From: DASRIA01 sp963816975
Lineage (GTDB): Bacteria > Actinomycetota > Thermoleophilia > Solirubrobacterales > JBBDJG01
NCBI GenBank assembly: GCA_963816975.1
Contig: CAWFMD010000004.1
Location: forward strand, 191,461-255,460
Reading direction: 5' to 3'
Length of the DNA: 64,000 nt
Shown here: one piece after another, positions 23,266 through 31,502 of the stretch
Numbering within the stretch: position 1 is the stretch's first letter
Layout: every line of letters begins with the position of its first letter
The notes under the pieces: generated by a model
Told to the model about the DNA's origin: nothing
Databases searched by the model: none
The model's input: only the letters and a program-made list of their open reading frames with translations
Made by a program: the position numbers and the translations under genes

Positions 23266-25359
23266 TCATGCCTTGGCGGTGGCCTCCTCCTCGGTCGTCG
23301 CGGCCGAGATCACCTTCTGAGCGAGATGCGCCGGCACCTCCTCGTAGCGCGCGAACTCCATCGTGTACTCGCCGCGGCCTCCCGTGATCGAACGCAGGTC
23401 GGGCGCGTAGTGCAGCATCTCCGCCATCGGGACCTCTGCCTTGATCTCGGTCATCGCGCCCTGCGGCTCCATCCCGAGTGGGCGCCCGCGGCGGCCGTTG
23501 AGGTCGCCGATCACGTCGCCCACGGCGTCCTCGGGCACGACCACAGCAGCCTGCATGATCGGCTCGAGCAGCGTCGGCTGTGCTTGCTCCGCGGCCTTCT
23601 TGAACGCCATCGAGCCCGCCACCTTGAAAGCGTTCTCGGACGAGTCCACCGAGTGGTAGGAGCCGTCGTAGAGGGTCACCCGCACGTCGCGCAGGGGGTA
23701 GCCCGCGACGACGCCCGAGCGCATCGCGTCGACCACGCCCTTCTCCACGGCGGGGATGAAGCCCGTCGGGATCACGCCGCCCTTGATCTTGTTGACGAAC
23801 TCGAAGCCCCCGCCGTGGGGAAGCGGCTCGATCTCGATGTGGCAATCGCCGAACTGGCCGCGGCCGCCGGTCTGCTTCTTGTAACGGCCCTGGGCCTTGG
23901 CGGAGCCCTTGATCGTCTCCTGGTAGGGCACCCGCGGCGGCTTCAGGGTGACCTCGGCGCCGAAGCGGTTCTTCATCCGATCCACGATCACCTCGACGTG
24001 CATCTGTGAGAGCCCCGCGATGATCTGCTCCCCGGTCTGCGGATCGCGGTGGAAGTCGATCGTCGGGTCCTCCTCCTGGAGGCGGCGGATCGCGCTGCCG
24101 ATCTTGTCCTCGTCTCCCTTGGACTTCGCCTCCACGGCGAAGGCCATCACCGCGCTGGGCAGGCCCAGCGGCGGCATCGTGATCGTCGACTCCTTGCCCG
24201 CGAGCATGTCGCCGGAGTGGGTCTCCTTGAGCTTCGCGACGGCACCGATGTCCCCGGCCCCGAACTCGTCGGCGTGGCCCATCTCCTTGCCGTGCGGGAC
24301 CAGCAGCTGGCCGATCCGCTCCTTCGCGTGGGCGCGCCCGTTCGTCAGCTGCGAGTCGTGCTTGACGATGCCCGCGAAGACGCGGAACAGGTTGATCCGG
24401 CCGGCGAACGGGTCGGCGAGCGTCTTGAACACATATGCGATCGGCTCGACATCGTCGTCCGGCGCGATCTCGACCTCGTTGCCCTCGGCGTCGCGCGCCT
24501 TGACCGCCCCCTTCTTGGCGGGCGAGGGCAGGTCCTGCACCAGCGCGTCGAGCAGCCTGTCCGTGCCGAGGTTCTTGGTGGCGACGCCGCATGTCACCGG
24601 GAAGATGCTGCCGGCGGTGACGCCGTCCTTCAGCGCGGACACGATCTCGTCGTGCGAGATCTCCGCCCCCTCGAGATAGCGCTCCATCAGGTCGTCGGAG
24701 TTCTCGGCGACCTCGTCCATCAGCTTCTCGCGGTATTCCTGGGCCTGGTCGGCGATCTCCGCGGGAATCTCGATCTCGGTCGCGCTCGACCGGCCCGCGC
24801 CCGAGTACTCGTAGGCCTTCATGTCGATCAGGTCGACGATCCCCCGCATCTCGTGCTCGGAGCCGATCGGGATCTCGGTCGCGACCGCGTGCGGGCCGAA
24901 GGCGTCCTTCAGCGAGTCGAGCGTGCGGAAGAAGTCGGCGCGCTCGCGGTCGAGCATGTTCACGAATACGAGGCGGGCGAGGCCGCGCGTGGCGGCGCGC
25001 TCCCACAGGCGCGCGGTCGACACCTCGACGCCCATCACGCCGTTCACGCAGAAGACCGCGCTCTCGCAGACGCTCAGCGCGCCCAGCGCGTCGGCCACGA
25101 AGCTCGGATCACCCGGGGTGTCCAGGAGGTTGATCTTGCGGTCCTCGTACTCGAACGACGAGAGGCTCGCGGAGATCGACATCTCACGCTGCTGCTCGTC
25201 GGCCTCCGAGTCGGAGACGGTACTGCCGTCGGTGACGGAGCCGAGCCGGTTGATCACGCCGGCCTCGAACAGCAGGGCTTCGTTCAGCGACGTCTTGCCG
25301 GACCCGCGGTGGCCGACGATCGCGATGTTCCTGATGCGCTGAGCGCCTTTGTGCGCCAC
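23266..25359 (-). CDS. elongation factor G-like GTPase (EF-G2 type)
   Basis: 697 residues with the five-domain EF-G layout. The GTPase motifs are G1 'GHRGSGKTSLNEAL', G3 'LLDTPGDPSF' and a G4 that reads 'VNMLDRERAD', where true EF-G has NKMD. That departure and the 'RGSGKT' loop are typical of the EF-G-like/EF-G2 subfamily, whose members bind the ribosome but may not replace canonical EF-G. No rpsL/rpsG/tuf neighbours are present, which also argues against the main fusA. GTG 25359 has a strong GAGGAGAGGAG Shine-Dalgarno region. Confidence 0.9.
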   Translation of the reverse strand: MAHKGAQRIRNIAIVGHRGSGKTSLNEALLFEAGVINRLGSVTDGSTVSDSEADEQQREMSISASLSSFEYEDRKINLLDTPGDPSFVADALGALSVCESAVFCVNGVMGVEVSTARLWERAATRGLARLVFVNMLDRERADFFRTLDSLKDAFGPHAVATEIPIGSEHEMRGIVDLIDMKAYEYSGAGRSSATEIEIPAEIADQAQEYREKLMDEVAENSDDLMERYLEGAEISHDEIVSALKDGVTAGSIFPVTCGVATKNLGTDRLLDALVQDLPSPAKKGAVKARDAEGNEVEIAPDDDVEPIAYVFKTLADPFAGRINLFRVFAGIVKHDSQLTNGRAHAKERIGQLLVPHGKEMGHADEFGAGDIGAVAKLKETHSGDMLAGKESTITMPPLGLPSAVMAFAVEAKSKGDEDKIGSAIRRLQEEDPTIDFHRDPQTGEQIIAGLSQMHVEVIVDRMKNRFGAEVTLKPPRVPYQETIKGSAKAQGRYKKQTGGRGQFGDCHIEIEPLPHGGGFEFVNKIKGGVIPTGFIPAVEKGVVDAMRSGVVAGYPLRDVRVTLYDGSYHSVDSSENAFKVAGSMAFKKAAEQAQPTLLEPIMQAAVVVPEDAVGDVIGDLNGRRGRPLGMEPQGAMTEIKAEVPMAEMLHYAPDLRSITGGRGEYTMEFARYEEVPAHLAQKVISAATTEEEATAKA

Positions 25360-25413
25360 CAGCTATCTCCTCTCCTCGAACGACACCACGAGGGGGGATT
25401 CTAGGGGTGGCGC

Positions 25414-26196
25414 CTAGGCTTCGACTTCGCTCTGCAGCCTGGCCTTCAGGCGCAGCACGGCCTTCGTGTGGAGCTGCGAGACGCGTGACTCGGTGACGCC
25501 GAGGACTTCCCCGATCTCTCGGAGGGTCAGGTTCTCGTAGTAATACAGCGCGATCACCAGCTTCTCGCGTTCAGGCAGGCGCGAGATCGCGTGCGCGAGG
25601 CGGTCCTTCAGCTCGCTCACGCCCAGCTCCTTGGCCGGGTCCACCGCATTGGGGTCCTTCATCGTGTCGAGCAGCGAGACCTGGTCGCCGCTCGAGTCGG
25701 ACACCGTCCACAGCTCGTCGAGCGCGACCACCGTCGAGTTCGAGATCTGGAGCAGGCTCTCCCGGAAGTCGTTCACGGATATGTCGAGCTTCTGCGCGAC
25801 CTCCTCGTCGGTCGGCGCGCGGCCCAGCTCGTGCTCGAGCTTGGTCTGGGTGGCCTCGATCTCGCGGGCCTTTGCGCGCACCGAGCGCGGGACCCAGTCG
25901 AGCGATCGCAGCTCGTCGATGATCGACCCCTTGATCCGAGCGACCGCGAAAGTCTCGAACTTGATCTCGCGGCTGAGGTCGAACCGCTCGATCGCGCCGA
26001 TCAGGCCGAGTAGCCCGTAGGAGATCAGGTCGGCCTCCTCGATGTGGCCCGGTAGGCCGCTGGACATGCGGCCGGCGACGAACTTCACGAGCGGCGAGTA
26101 CGCGAGCACGAGCGTCTCCCGGGCCTTCTCGTCCCCGTCCTTCTTGTAGCGGGCCCAGGTTTCCTTCAGGTCTTGTTGCCGTACTCGGGTGTCCAT
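25414..26196 (-). CDS. whiG: sigma-70 family factor of the WhiG/FliA type
   Basis: 260 residues with region 2 ('YSPLVKFVAGRM', 'EEADLISYGLLGLIGAIERFD', 'FETFAVARIKGSIIDELR'), region 3 ('ELGRAPTDEEVAQKLDIS') and region 4 ('LPEREKLVIALYYYENLTLREIGEVLGVTESRVSQ' in outline). This is the full layout of FliA/WhiG sigma factors. No flagellar gene is in the window. In actinobacteria such factors control morphological or motility programmes. The gene starts 12 bp after the xerC stop, and the two are likely cotranscribed. Confidence 0.92.
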   Translation of the reverse strand: MDTRVRQQDLKETWARYKKDGDEKARETLVLAYSPLVKFVAGRMSSGLPGHIEEADLISYGLLGLIGAIERFDLSREIKFETFAVARIKGSIIDELRSLDWVPRSVRAKAREIEATQTKLEHELGRAPTDEEVAQKLDISVNDFRESLLQISNSTVVALDELWTVSDSSGDQVSLLDTMKDPNAVDPAKELGVSELKDRLAHAISRLPEREKLVIALYYYENLTLREIGEVLGVTESRVSQLHTKAVLRLKARLQSEVEA

Positions 26197-26208
26197 CGGG
26201 GAGGGGGC

Positions 26209-27162
26209 CTACGCCCGCGGATGACTCCGGCTGTACTGGCGGCGCAGCCGCGCTGACTCTACCCGAGTGTAGATCTGGGTAGTGGAAACGCTGCTGTGGC
26301 CCAGCAGCTCCTGGATCGCGCGCAGATCGGCTCCGCCTTCCAGGAGATGCGTGGCGAAGGAATGGCGCAGCGCATGCGGAGAGGCATCCGACGGCAGGCC
26401 CGCGTTGCGCAGCCACAGGCGCAGGCGCCGCCGCACATCCGAAGGCGACAGGCGCCGGCCGGCCTTCGACAGGAACAGCGCGGGCTCCGCGTGCGCCGCG
26501 TGCGGGCCCTCCTGGGCCAGGGACGGGCGTCCTGTCGACAGATAGCGCTCGAGCGCACGTTGCGCGGGCTCCCCCACCGGCACGATGCGTGTCTTCGAGC
26601 CCTTGCCGGTGACGCGCAGCTCCTCGGCGTCGAAATCCAGGTCGCCGTCGTCGAGATTGACGACCTCCTCGCAGCGCAGGCCACACGAGTAGGTCAGCTC
26701 CAGCATCGCCCGGTCGCGGGTCTCGAGCGGCGTGCGTACCGGGATGCGATCGAGCAGCGTGGTCAACTCGTCCGTGCGCAGCAGCTTCGGCAGGGGCGCC
26801 TGGCGGCGGGCGTGGGATACGAGATCGGCCGGGTTCTGGGACAGCTGACCGCGTTCGACCATGTGCTTGTAGAACGCTCGTATCGATGCGAACTTGCGCG
26901 CGACCGAGCGCGCCGAGAGCGTGCGGGCCCCCTCACGGGCCGTCCCACCGAGGTGCGCGGCATAGCGGCGCAGCAGGCGGTAGTCCACCGCGCCCGGCGC
27001 GACGCGGTCGCCGGCCCAGCGCGCCAGCTCCCCCACGTCGCCGCCGTACGCGCGGCGCGTCTTCTCCGCCATGCCGCGGGTCGCGAGGCTCTCGTCGAAC
27101 CGCGTCAGCGCCGATCGCCAGGCGCGCGACAGCTCTTCCTGGACTGCGGGCGTATCTACCAT
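26209..27162 (-). CDS. xerC: tyrosine recombinase XerC/XerD
   Basis: 317 residues. The N-terminal SAM-like core-binding domain covers about 15-125 and the catalytic domain about 140-310. The catalytic set is complete: Arg in 'SCGLRCEEVVNL', Lys in 'GKGSKTRIVPV', 'HALRHSFATHLLEGG' (H-x-x-R), His in 'LLGHSSVSTTQIY' and the Tyr nucleophile in 'TQIYTRV'. It should resolve chromosome dimers at dif. It is not inside a mobile element: its neighbours are a sigma factor and housekeeping genes. Confidence 0.92.
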   Translation of the reverse strand: MVDTPAVQEELSRAWRSALTRFDESLATRGMAEKTRRAYGGDVGELARWAGDRVAPGAVDYRLLRRYAAHLGGTAREGARTLSARSVARKFASIRAFYKHMVERGQLSQNPADLVSHARRQAPLPKLLRTDELTTLLDRIPVRTPLETRDRAMLELTYSCGLRCEEVVNLDDGDLDFDAEELRVTGKGSKTRIVPVGEPAQRALERYLSTGRPSLAQEGPHAAHAEPALFLSKAGRRLSPSDVRRRLRLWLRNAGLPSDASPHALRHSFATHLLEGGADLRAIQELLGHSSVSTTQIYTRVESARLRRQYSRSHPRA

Positions 27163-27171
27163 GTGCGCGGG

Positions 27172-27462
27172 ATGTCTCGTTTCTTAATCAACGTCGATTC
27201 GGGCCGGGTCGCAACGCACTCCATGCTGGTCGAGGCCGGCGAGGCCTCCGACCGCGAGCCCCCCGGCCTTCCCTGGCATCCGCTCCAGGGTCCAGGTGAC
27301 GCTTCCACAGCCGTGTACGTGGTCCTGCGCAAACGAGTCGAGGGCCGCGAGCGCAGCGCATGGATCGGCACGCTCTGTATTCGCTACGGCGACCGTCAAG
27401 CCTCTTTGGAGCGGGCGGGCTGGGAGGAGGTCAGCGTCGACCAGATCCGAGCCGGGGCATGA
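27172..27462 (+). CDS. small protein of unknown function (96 aa)
   Basis: A 96-residue frame, divergent from xerC with 9 bp between the two starts and convergent with the L,D-transpeptidase (17 bp between stops). Codon positions show the GC3 bias of real genes here, and the protein has a regular alternation ('STAVYVVLRKRVEGRERSAW', 'IGTLCIRYGD') suggesting a small beta-sheet domain. A TACCAT box ends 9 nt before the ATG. I do not recognise the family, and a shadow frame cannot be excluded. Confidence 0.5.
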   Translation: MSRFLINVDSGRVATHSMLVEAGEASDREPPGLPWHPLQGPGDASTAVYVVLRKRVEGRERSAWIGTLCIRYGDRQASLERAGWEEVSVDQIRAGA

Positions 27463-27479
27463 CGCGCCCGCAGGCGGCG

Positions 27480-28523
27480 CTACTGGATGTAGACGGGCGT
27501 CTGGACCGGGACCTCGTCGTACAGCTCCTCGACGTCGGGTATCGCCATCCGGATGCAGCCGTGTGAAGCGGCGGTCCCCAGGGAGTTGATCGCGTCGGTG
27601 CCGTGGATGCCGGCCCCGTCGTAGATGCCGAGCCAGCGAGCCTTCAGCGGGTTGTCCGCGCGGCCGCCGGGGATCACCTTGCCGGCGAGGTCGCCCGCCC
27701 AATCGCTGTTGGGCACGTGCCAGGCCGGGTTCTCCGCCTTGTTCTGTACGTGGTACAGGCCGGACGGAGTCTCGAGGCCCACCTGGCCGACCGCGATCCG
27801 GTAGGTCTTCGCGAGCTTCAGGTCGCGGAAGTAGCGCAGCTGGAACGCACCGCGGTCGACGGTCACGACGTGCGGGTACTTGCCGGCGAGCTGCGCGGTC
27901 GTGACCTGCGGCTGCACGACCTTCACCCGGCCCCGCACGGTGCGGGCCCTGCCGGTGGCGACCAACGCCGACTCCACGTCCTGGGCGAGGCGCTTGGCAT
28001 CGAGCTTCAGCCCTGTCTGCGCCGGGATCGCGGGGAGGCTGGCCGTCTGGAAGCTGACGTCGGCGTCACGCGGAGCCCGGTTCACCTGGCGCCGTACGCG
28101 GCGCACGAAGCGCTTCACGGCCACCTGGGAGTAGCTGACGCGCGCCTCCACGCGTTTGTCCACCTCGCCCCCGGTCAGTCCGCGCCACACGCGCGCCGGC
28201 AGGCCGCCGTCGCGGCTCACCTCGAGTGCCTCGTCCACCATGCCGTCCACGTCCGCCACCAGATGCGCGCGCGCCGCCGTGAGCTTCAGGCGCCGGCCTG
28301 CGGCGGCCACGCGCACGGGGCGCTCGAGGCCCGGCCCCAGCCTCTCCCGGAGCTTCTGGGCGGCGGCGTCCGCGCGCATGCCGCCCACGTTCACGGCGGC
28401 GACCGTGACGCCGTCGGCGATCAGGTCGTCGCGCGTCGTGTCGTAGCCGTAGGCGGCCACCGCCAGCGCGATCAGGAGCGCGACGGACAGGACCGCGACG
28501 ATTGAGGCTCGCTTTCGAAGCAT
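27480..28523 (-). CDS. L,D-transpeptidase with VanW-type peptidoglycan-binding domain
   Basis: 347 residues. One N-terminal membrane anchor or signal ('ASIVAVLSVALLIALAVAAYGY') is followed by a PG-binding-4-like domain at about 30-215 ('VAAVNVGGMRADAAAQKL'). The C-terminal YkuD catalytic domain has the full signature, His in 'GIHGTDAINSLGTAASHG' and Cys in 'SHGCIRM'. It should form 3-3 cross-links or attach partners to peptidoglycan on the outer face of the membrane. It stands alone on the minus strand. Confidence 0.93.
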   Translation of the reverse strand: MLRKRASIVAVLSVALLIALAVAAYGYDTTRDDLIADGVTVAAVNVGGMRADAAAQKLRERLGPGLERPVRVAAAGRRLKLTAARAHLVADVDGMVDEALEVSRDGGLPARVWRGLTGGEVDKRVEARVSYSQVAVKRFVRRVRRQVNRAPRDADVSFQTASLPAIPAQTGLKLDAKRLAQDVESALVATGRARTVRGRVKVVQPQVTTAQLAGKYPHVVTVDRGAFQLRYFRDLKLAKTYRIAVGQVGLETPSGLYHVQNKAENPAWHVPNSDWAGDLAGKVIPGGRADNPLKARWLGIYDGAGIHGTDAINSLGTAASHGCIRMAIPDVEELYDEVPVQTPVYIQ

Positions 28524-28624
28524 GGTCTGGTGGTTCGTCCCGGGTCGAGGAAAACCCCCGCAAACGAGCCATTCAATTTAGAGTACGCGGAACCGGACCA
28601 AAAGGTTCACGGTCCGCTCGGCCG

Positions 28625-29731
28625 TCAAGTTGCGCCGAGTACCGCCCCGTCGCCGTGCGCGGGATCGCGGTCCCGCACGCTGGGGCTCCACCGCAGGAAG
28701 TCCTCGACCTCCTTCTCGTAGCGGTAGGGCTCCTGGACTCCCTTCAACACCGACCCCAGCCGCAGGTGCTCCCCGAACTTCAGCACGGTGTCCCGGGTCG
28801 TGTGGTCGTAGGCGAACCCCGCTGCCCTGAACCTGCGGTTGTCGAGCCCGCGGCCGTAGCGCAGCTGGAGCACCATCTCCGGAGGCAACCGGAAACCGGC
28901 ACGCTTCAGGACCGAGGCGGTCAGCCCCGTTCCCCACGGAGGCAGCACCGGGAGCGCCGGCTTGCCGAGGAGCCCGATCACCTCGGTCAGCGCCAGCACT
29001 CCGTCGGGCGCGATGTTGTAGATGCCGGGCAGGTCGTGCTTGACCGAGAACTCCAGCGCGCGCACCACGTCGTCCGCGTGGATGAACTGGTAGCGCGGGT
29101 CGAAGCCGGCGATCGTCGGGACCGCCGAGAGCCCGAGCAGCCGCGCGTGCGAGGTCCAGATGTCCGGGCCCAGCACATTGCAGAACCGCAGCCGCGTGAC
29201 CGCGACCTGCGGGTGCTTGTCGCCAAAGTCCGAGACGGACGTCTCCGCATCGACGATGTCGCGCTTCAGCGGCGTGCGCGGTGCATGATCGCGACGCATG
29301 TCCTCGGTGAAGAAGGCCGGGTCGTCGCGACCGGTCCCGTAGTAGTGCGCGGAGCTCTTGAACACCAGCTTCCGCACCGGTGAGTCCGGCCCCGAGCACC
29401 CGGCCAGGATGTTCAGCGTCCCCATCACGTTGTTCTCGTGCGCGAGGCGGGGCGCCGTCGTTGCGGAGTCCACCACCAGCCGCGTGTCGACCACGGTGTC
29501 GATCTCGGCGGCGCGCACGATGCGCCGGATCAGCGCGTGCTGGTTCGAGACACGCACGAACTCGGTGCGCTCGAGCTCGCGGGTCGGGTCCTCGGAGTCG
29601 ACACCGACGATCACGTCCACCTCGGGATCGCGCTCGAGGGCCTGCGCGAGCCGTCCCCCCCAATAAGTGGACAGCCCGGTGACGAGTATCCGGCGGCTCG
29701 AGGGCATCGGCGGCATCTTGCCAGGAGCCAT
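28625..29731 (-). CDS. atypical extended SDR (NAD-dependent epimerase family) lacking YxxxK
   Basis: 368 residues. The Rossmann entry is 'ILVTGLSTYWGGRLAQAL', with Trp in the glycine loop. The Ser-containing strand 'LVFKSSAHYYGTG' is present. At the expected YxxxK position the sequence reads 'PLKRDIVDAE': the tyrosine is missing, so standard SDR chemistry is doubtful. This type of SDR, with an altered glycine loop, is conserved in actinobacteria (the mycobacterial GalE2-like proteins), often beside acyltransferases. Here a formyl-THF cyclo-ligase family gene diverges from it. It may be a binding or scaffold protein. Confidence 0.8.
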   Translation of the reverse strand: MAPGKMPPMPSSRRILVTGLSTYWGGRLAQALERDPEVDVIVGVDSEDPTRELERTEFVRVSNQHALIRRIVRAAEIDTVVDTRLVVDSATTAPRLAHENNVMGTLNILAGCSGPDSPVRKLVFKSSAHYYGTGRDDPAFFTEDMRRDHAPRTPLKRDIVDAETSVSDFGDKHPQVAVTRLRFCNVLGPDIWTSHARLLGLSAVPTIAGFDPRYQFIHADDVVRALEFSVKHDLPGIYNIAPDGVLALTEVIGLLGKPALPVLPPWGTGLTASVLKRAGFRLPPEMVLQLRYGRGLDNRRFRAAGFAYDHTTRDTVLKFGEHLRLGSVLKGVQEPYRYEKEVEDFLRWSPSVRDRDPAHGDGAVLGAT

Positions 29732-29756
29732 CCCCCGAGGCGTTCAGGCCCGTGGA

Positions 29757-29762
29757 TAGGAT
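29757..29762 (+). promoter_or_regulatory. -10 box TAGGAT, leaderless GTG start
   Basis: TAGGAT ends exactly 7 nt before GTG 29770. Confidence 0.45.
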
Positions 29763-29769
29763 GCCCTCC

Positions 29770-30510
29770 GTGCCGCGGGAGAACACCAGGAAGGGCGTCC
29801 GGTCCAAGGACGCGATCCGCCGCTCGGTCTGGACCGCCATGGAGAAGGAGGGCGTCGCCCGCTTCCCCGGTGCGCAGGAGCGGATCCCGAACTTCGCAAA
29901 CGCACGGGGAGCCGCCGAGCGCCTGGCGCGCCACTCGGCCTGGAGGAAGGCCAAGACCATCAAGGCCAACCCCGACGCTCCCCAGACGCACTCGCGCCGC
30001 CTGGCGCTCGAGGAGGGCAAGATCCTCGTGATGGCCGTGCCACGGCTGCGCGACGACCATCCCTTCAGGCTGCTCGACCCGGGGCGCCTCACGAAGGTGA
30101 AGATCCGCGAGGCCGCGACGATCAAGGGCGCACTGCGGCACGGGGAGGTGATCGACGTGGACCAGGTGCCGAAGCTCGACCTGATCCTGTGCGGGTCGGT
30201 CGCGGTCAATCTGAAGGGGGCGCGGATCGGCAAGGGTGGCGGGTTCAGCGACCTCGAGTACGCGCTGCTCGCAGAAGCCGGCGCGGTGTCGGAGAAGACG
30301 ACGATCGTGACCACCGTCCACCCGCTTCAGATCATGCGGGAGAACCTGCCCGTCACCACGCACGACATTCCGGTCGACCTGATCGCCACGCCGCGCGCCG
30401 CGATCGACGTGGAGCGCGCCTACCAACGCCCCCGGGGCATCCTGTGGGACCACCTGCAGCCGCCGCAGATCCACGAGATCCCGGTGCTCGAGCGCATGGG
30501 CTACGCGTGA
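29770..30510 (+). CDS. 5-formyltetrahydrofolate cyclo-ligase family protein
   Basis: 246 residues. The family signature is the Gly-rich nucleotide loop 'GARIGKGGGFSDLEYALL' near residue 150, with 'LILCGSVAVNLKG' just before it and a conserved N-terminal basic segment ('RSKDAIRRSVWTAMEKEG'). The sequence is closer to the MTHFS-domain-containing (MTHFSD-like) branch than to classical YgfA, so the ATP-driven conversion of 5-formyl-THF is likely but not certain. Earlier in-frame starts exist (29752, 29761), but the -10 box spacing favours 29770. Confidence 0.8.
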   Translation: MPRENTRKGVRSKDAIRRSVWTAMEKEGVARFPGAQERIPNFANARGAAERLARHSAWRKAKTIKANPDAPQTHSRRLALEEGKILVMAVPRLRDDHPFRLLDPGRLTKVKIREAATIKGALRHGEVIDVDQVPKLDLILCGSVAVNLKGARIGKGGGFSDLEYALLAEAGAVSEKTTIVTTVHPLQIMRENLPVTTHDIPVDLIATPRAAIDVERAYQRPRGILWDHLQPPQIHEIPVLERMGYA

Positions 30511-30539
30511 TCGGGCGGGCCGTCCATGCCGCCCGCGGT

Positions 30540-30545
30540 TAAGCT
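30540..30545 (+). promoter_or_regulatory. -10 box TAAGCT, leaderless GTG start
   Basis: TAAGCT ends exactly 7 nt before GTG 30553. Confidence 0.5.
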
Positions 30546-30552
30546 GGATCGA

Positions 30553-31494
30553 GTGAGCACGACGCCCACCAGGCGCAGAGAGACGAGCCCGGGAACACCG
30601 CAGCTCGCGCCCTTGCCCGACGGCTACGGACCGGACGGGCGGTCGGCCTGGCTCGACATCGATTGGCGCCGGCACCTGCGCGCGACGTCGGTGCACGGAA
30701 CTCGCGTGAACTACGTCGAGCTGGGCGCGGGGCCGCCGGTCGTCTTCGTCCACGGTCTTGCCGGCTGCTGGCAGAACTGGCTCGAGAACATTCCCCACTT
30801 CGCCGGCCGGCACCGGGTGATTGCCGTCGACCTGCCCGGCTTCGGCGAGTCGGACCTGCCCAACGAGGACATCACGATCCCCGGCTACGGCCGCTTCGTG
30901 GATGCGTTCCTCGGCGCGATCGGCGTGGAGCGTGCGACGGTCGTGGGAAATTCGATGGGGGGCTTCATCTCCGCCGAGGTCGCGCTCAACCATCCGGGCC
31001 GGGTCGAGAAGCTCGTGCTCGTATCCGCAGCCGGCCTCGTGACGGTTCCACCCCGCCAGCTCGCCCTGTCACAGCGAGTCGCCCCCTTCTTCCATCTCGT
31101 CACGGCGCGCACGGTCGCGCGCCGCGAGCACTGGGTCCGTCGCCGCGGGCTGCGCCGGATGTTCCTCTACGGTGTCGCCCGCCATCCCGACCTCCTCCAG
31201 CCCGAGCTCTGCTACGAGATCGCAAGTGGTGCCGGAAAGCCCGGATTCCTCGACGCGTTCGGCGCAATCCTCGACTATGACTTCCGCGAACGCCTGTCGG
31301 ACGTGCAGCATCCGACGCTGATCGTGTGGGGGCGCGACGACCGGATCGTGCCCGTCGCCGGAGCGCACGAGTACGAGCGGTTGATCGCGGGGTCGCGCAA
31401 GGTCATCTTCAAGGACACGGGCCACGTGCCGATGATCGAGCGCCCGCACCGGTTCAACGGGCTGTTGGACGACTTCCTTCAGGGAGCCGTCTAG
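30553..31494 (+). CDS. alpha/beta-hydrolase, catalytically complete
   Basis: 313 residues. The catalytic triad is visible: Ser in 'VVGNSMGGFISAE', Asp in 'VWGRDDRIVPV' and His in 'DTGHVPMIERP'. The oxyanion region 'FVHGLAGCWQNW' and the 'DLPGFGESD' loop are standard. The first 45 residues are a polar extension. It is likely a cytoplasmic esterase, lipase-like or C-C hydrolase, and the substrate is unknown. The GTG at 30553 follows the promoter rule; ATG 30526 upstream is less likely. The gene converges on ilvD, 8 bp from its stop. Confidence 0.88.
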   Translation: MSTTPTRRRETSPGTPQLAPLPDGYGPDGRSAWLDIDWRRHLRATSVHGTRVNYVELGAGPPVVFVHGLAGCWQNWLENIPHFAGRHRVIAVDLPGFGESDLPNEDITIPGYGRFVDAFLGAIGVERATVVGNSMGGFISAEVALNHPGRVEKLVLVSAAGLVTVPPRQLALSQRVAPFFHLVTARTVARREHWVRRRGLRRMFLYGVARHPDLLQPELCYEIASGAGKPGFLDAFGAILDYDFRERLSDVQHPTLIVWGRDDRIVPVAGAHEYERLIAGSRKVIFKDTGHVPMIERPHRFNGLLDDFLQGAV

Positions 31495-31502
31495 GCCCGC
31501 TC

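Noticed and set aside
26209..27162. Integrase of a mobile element
   Set aside because: Full-length XerC/D in a housekeeping context, no attachment-site duplication, no phage or transfer genes nearby.
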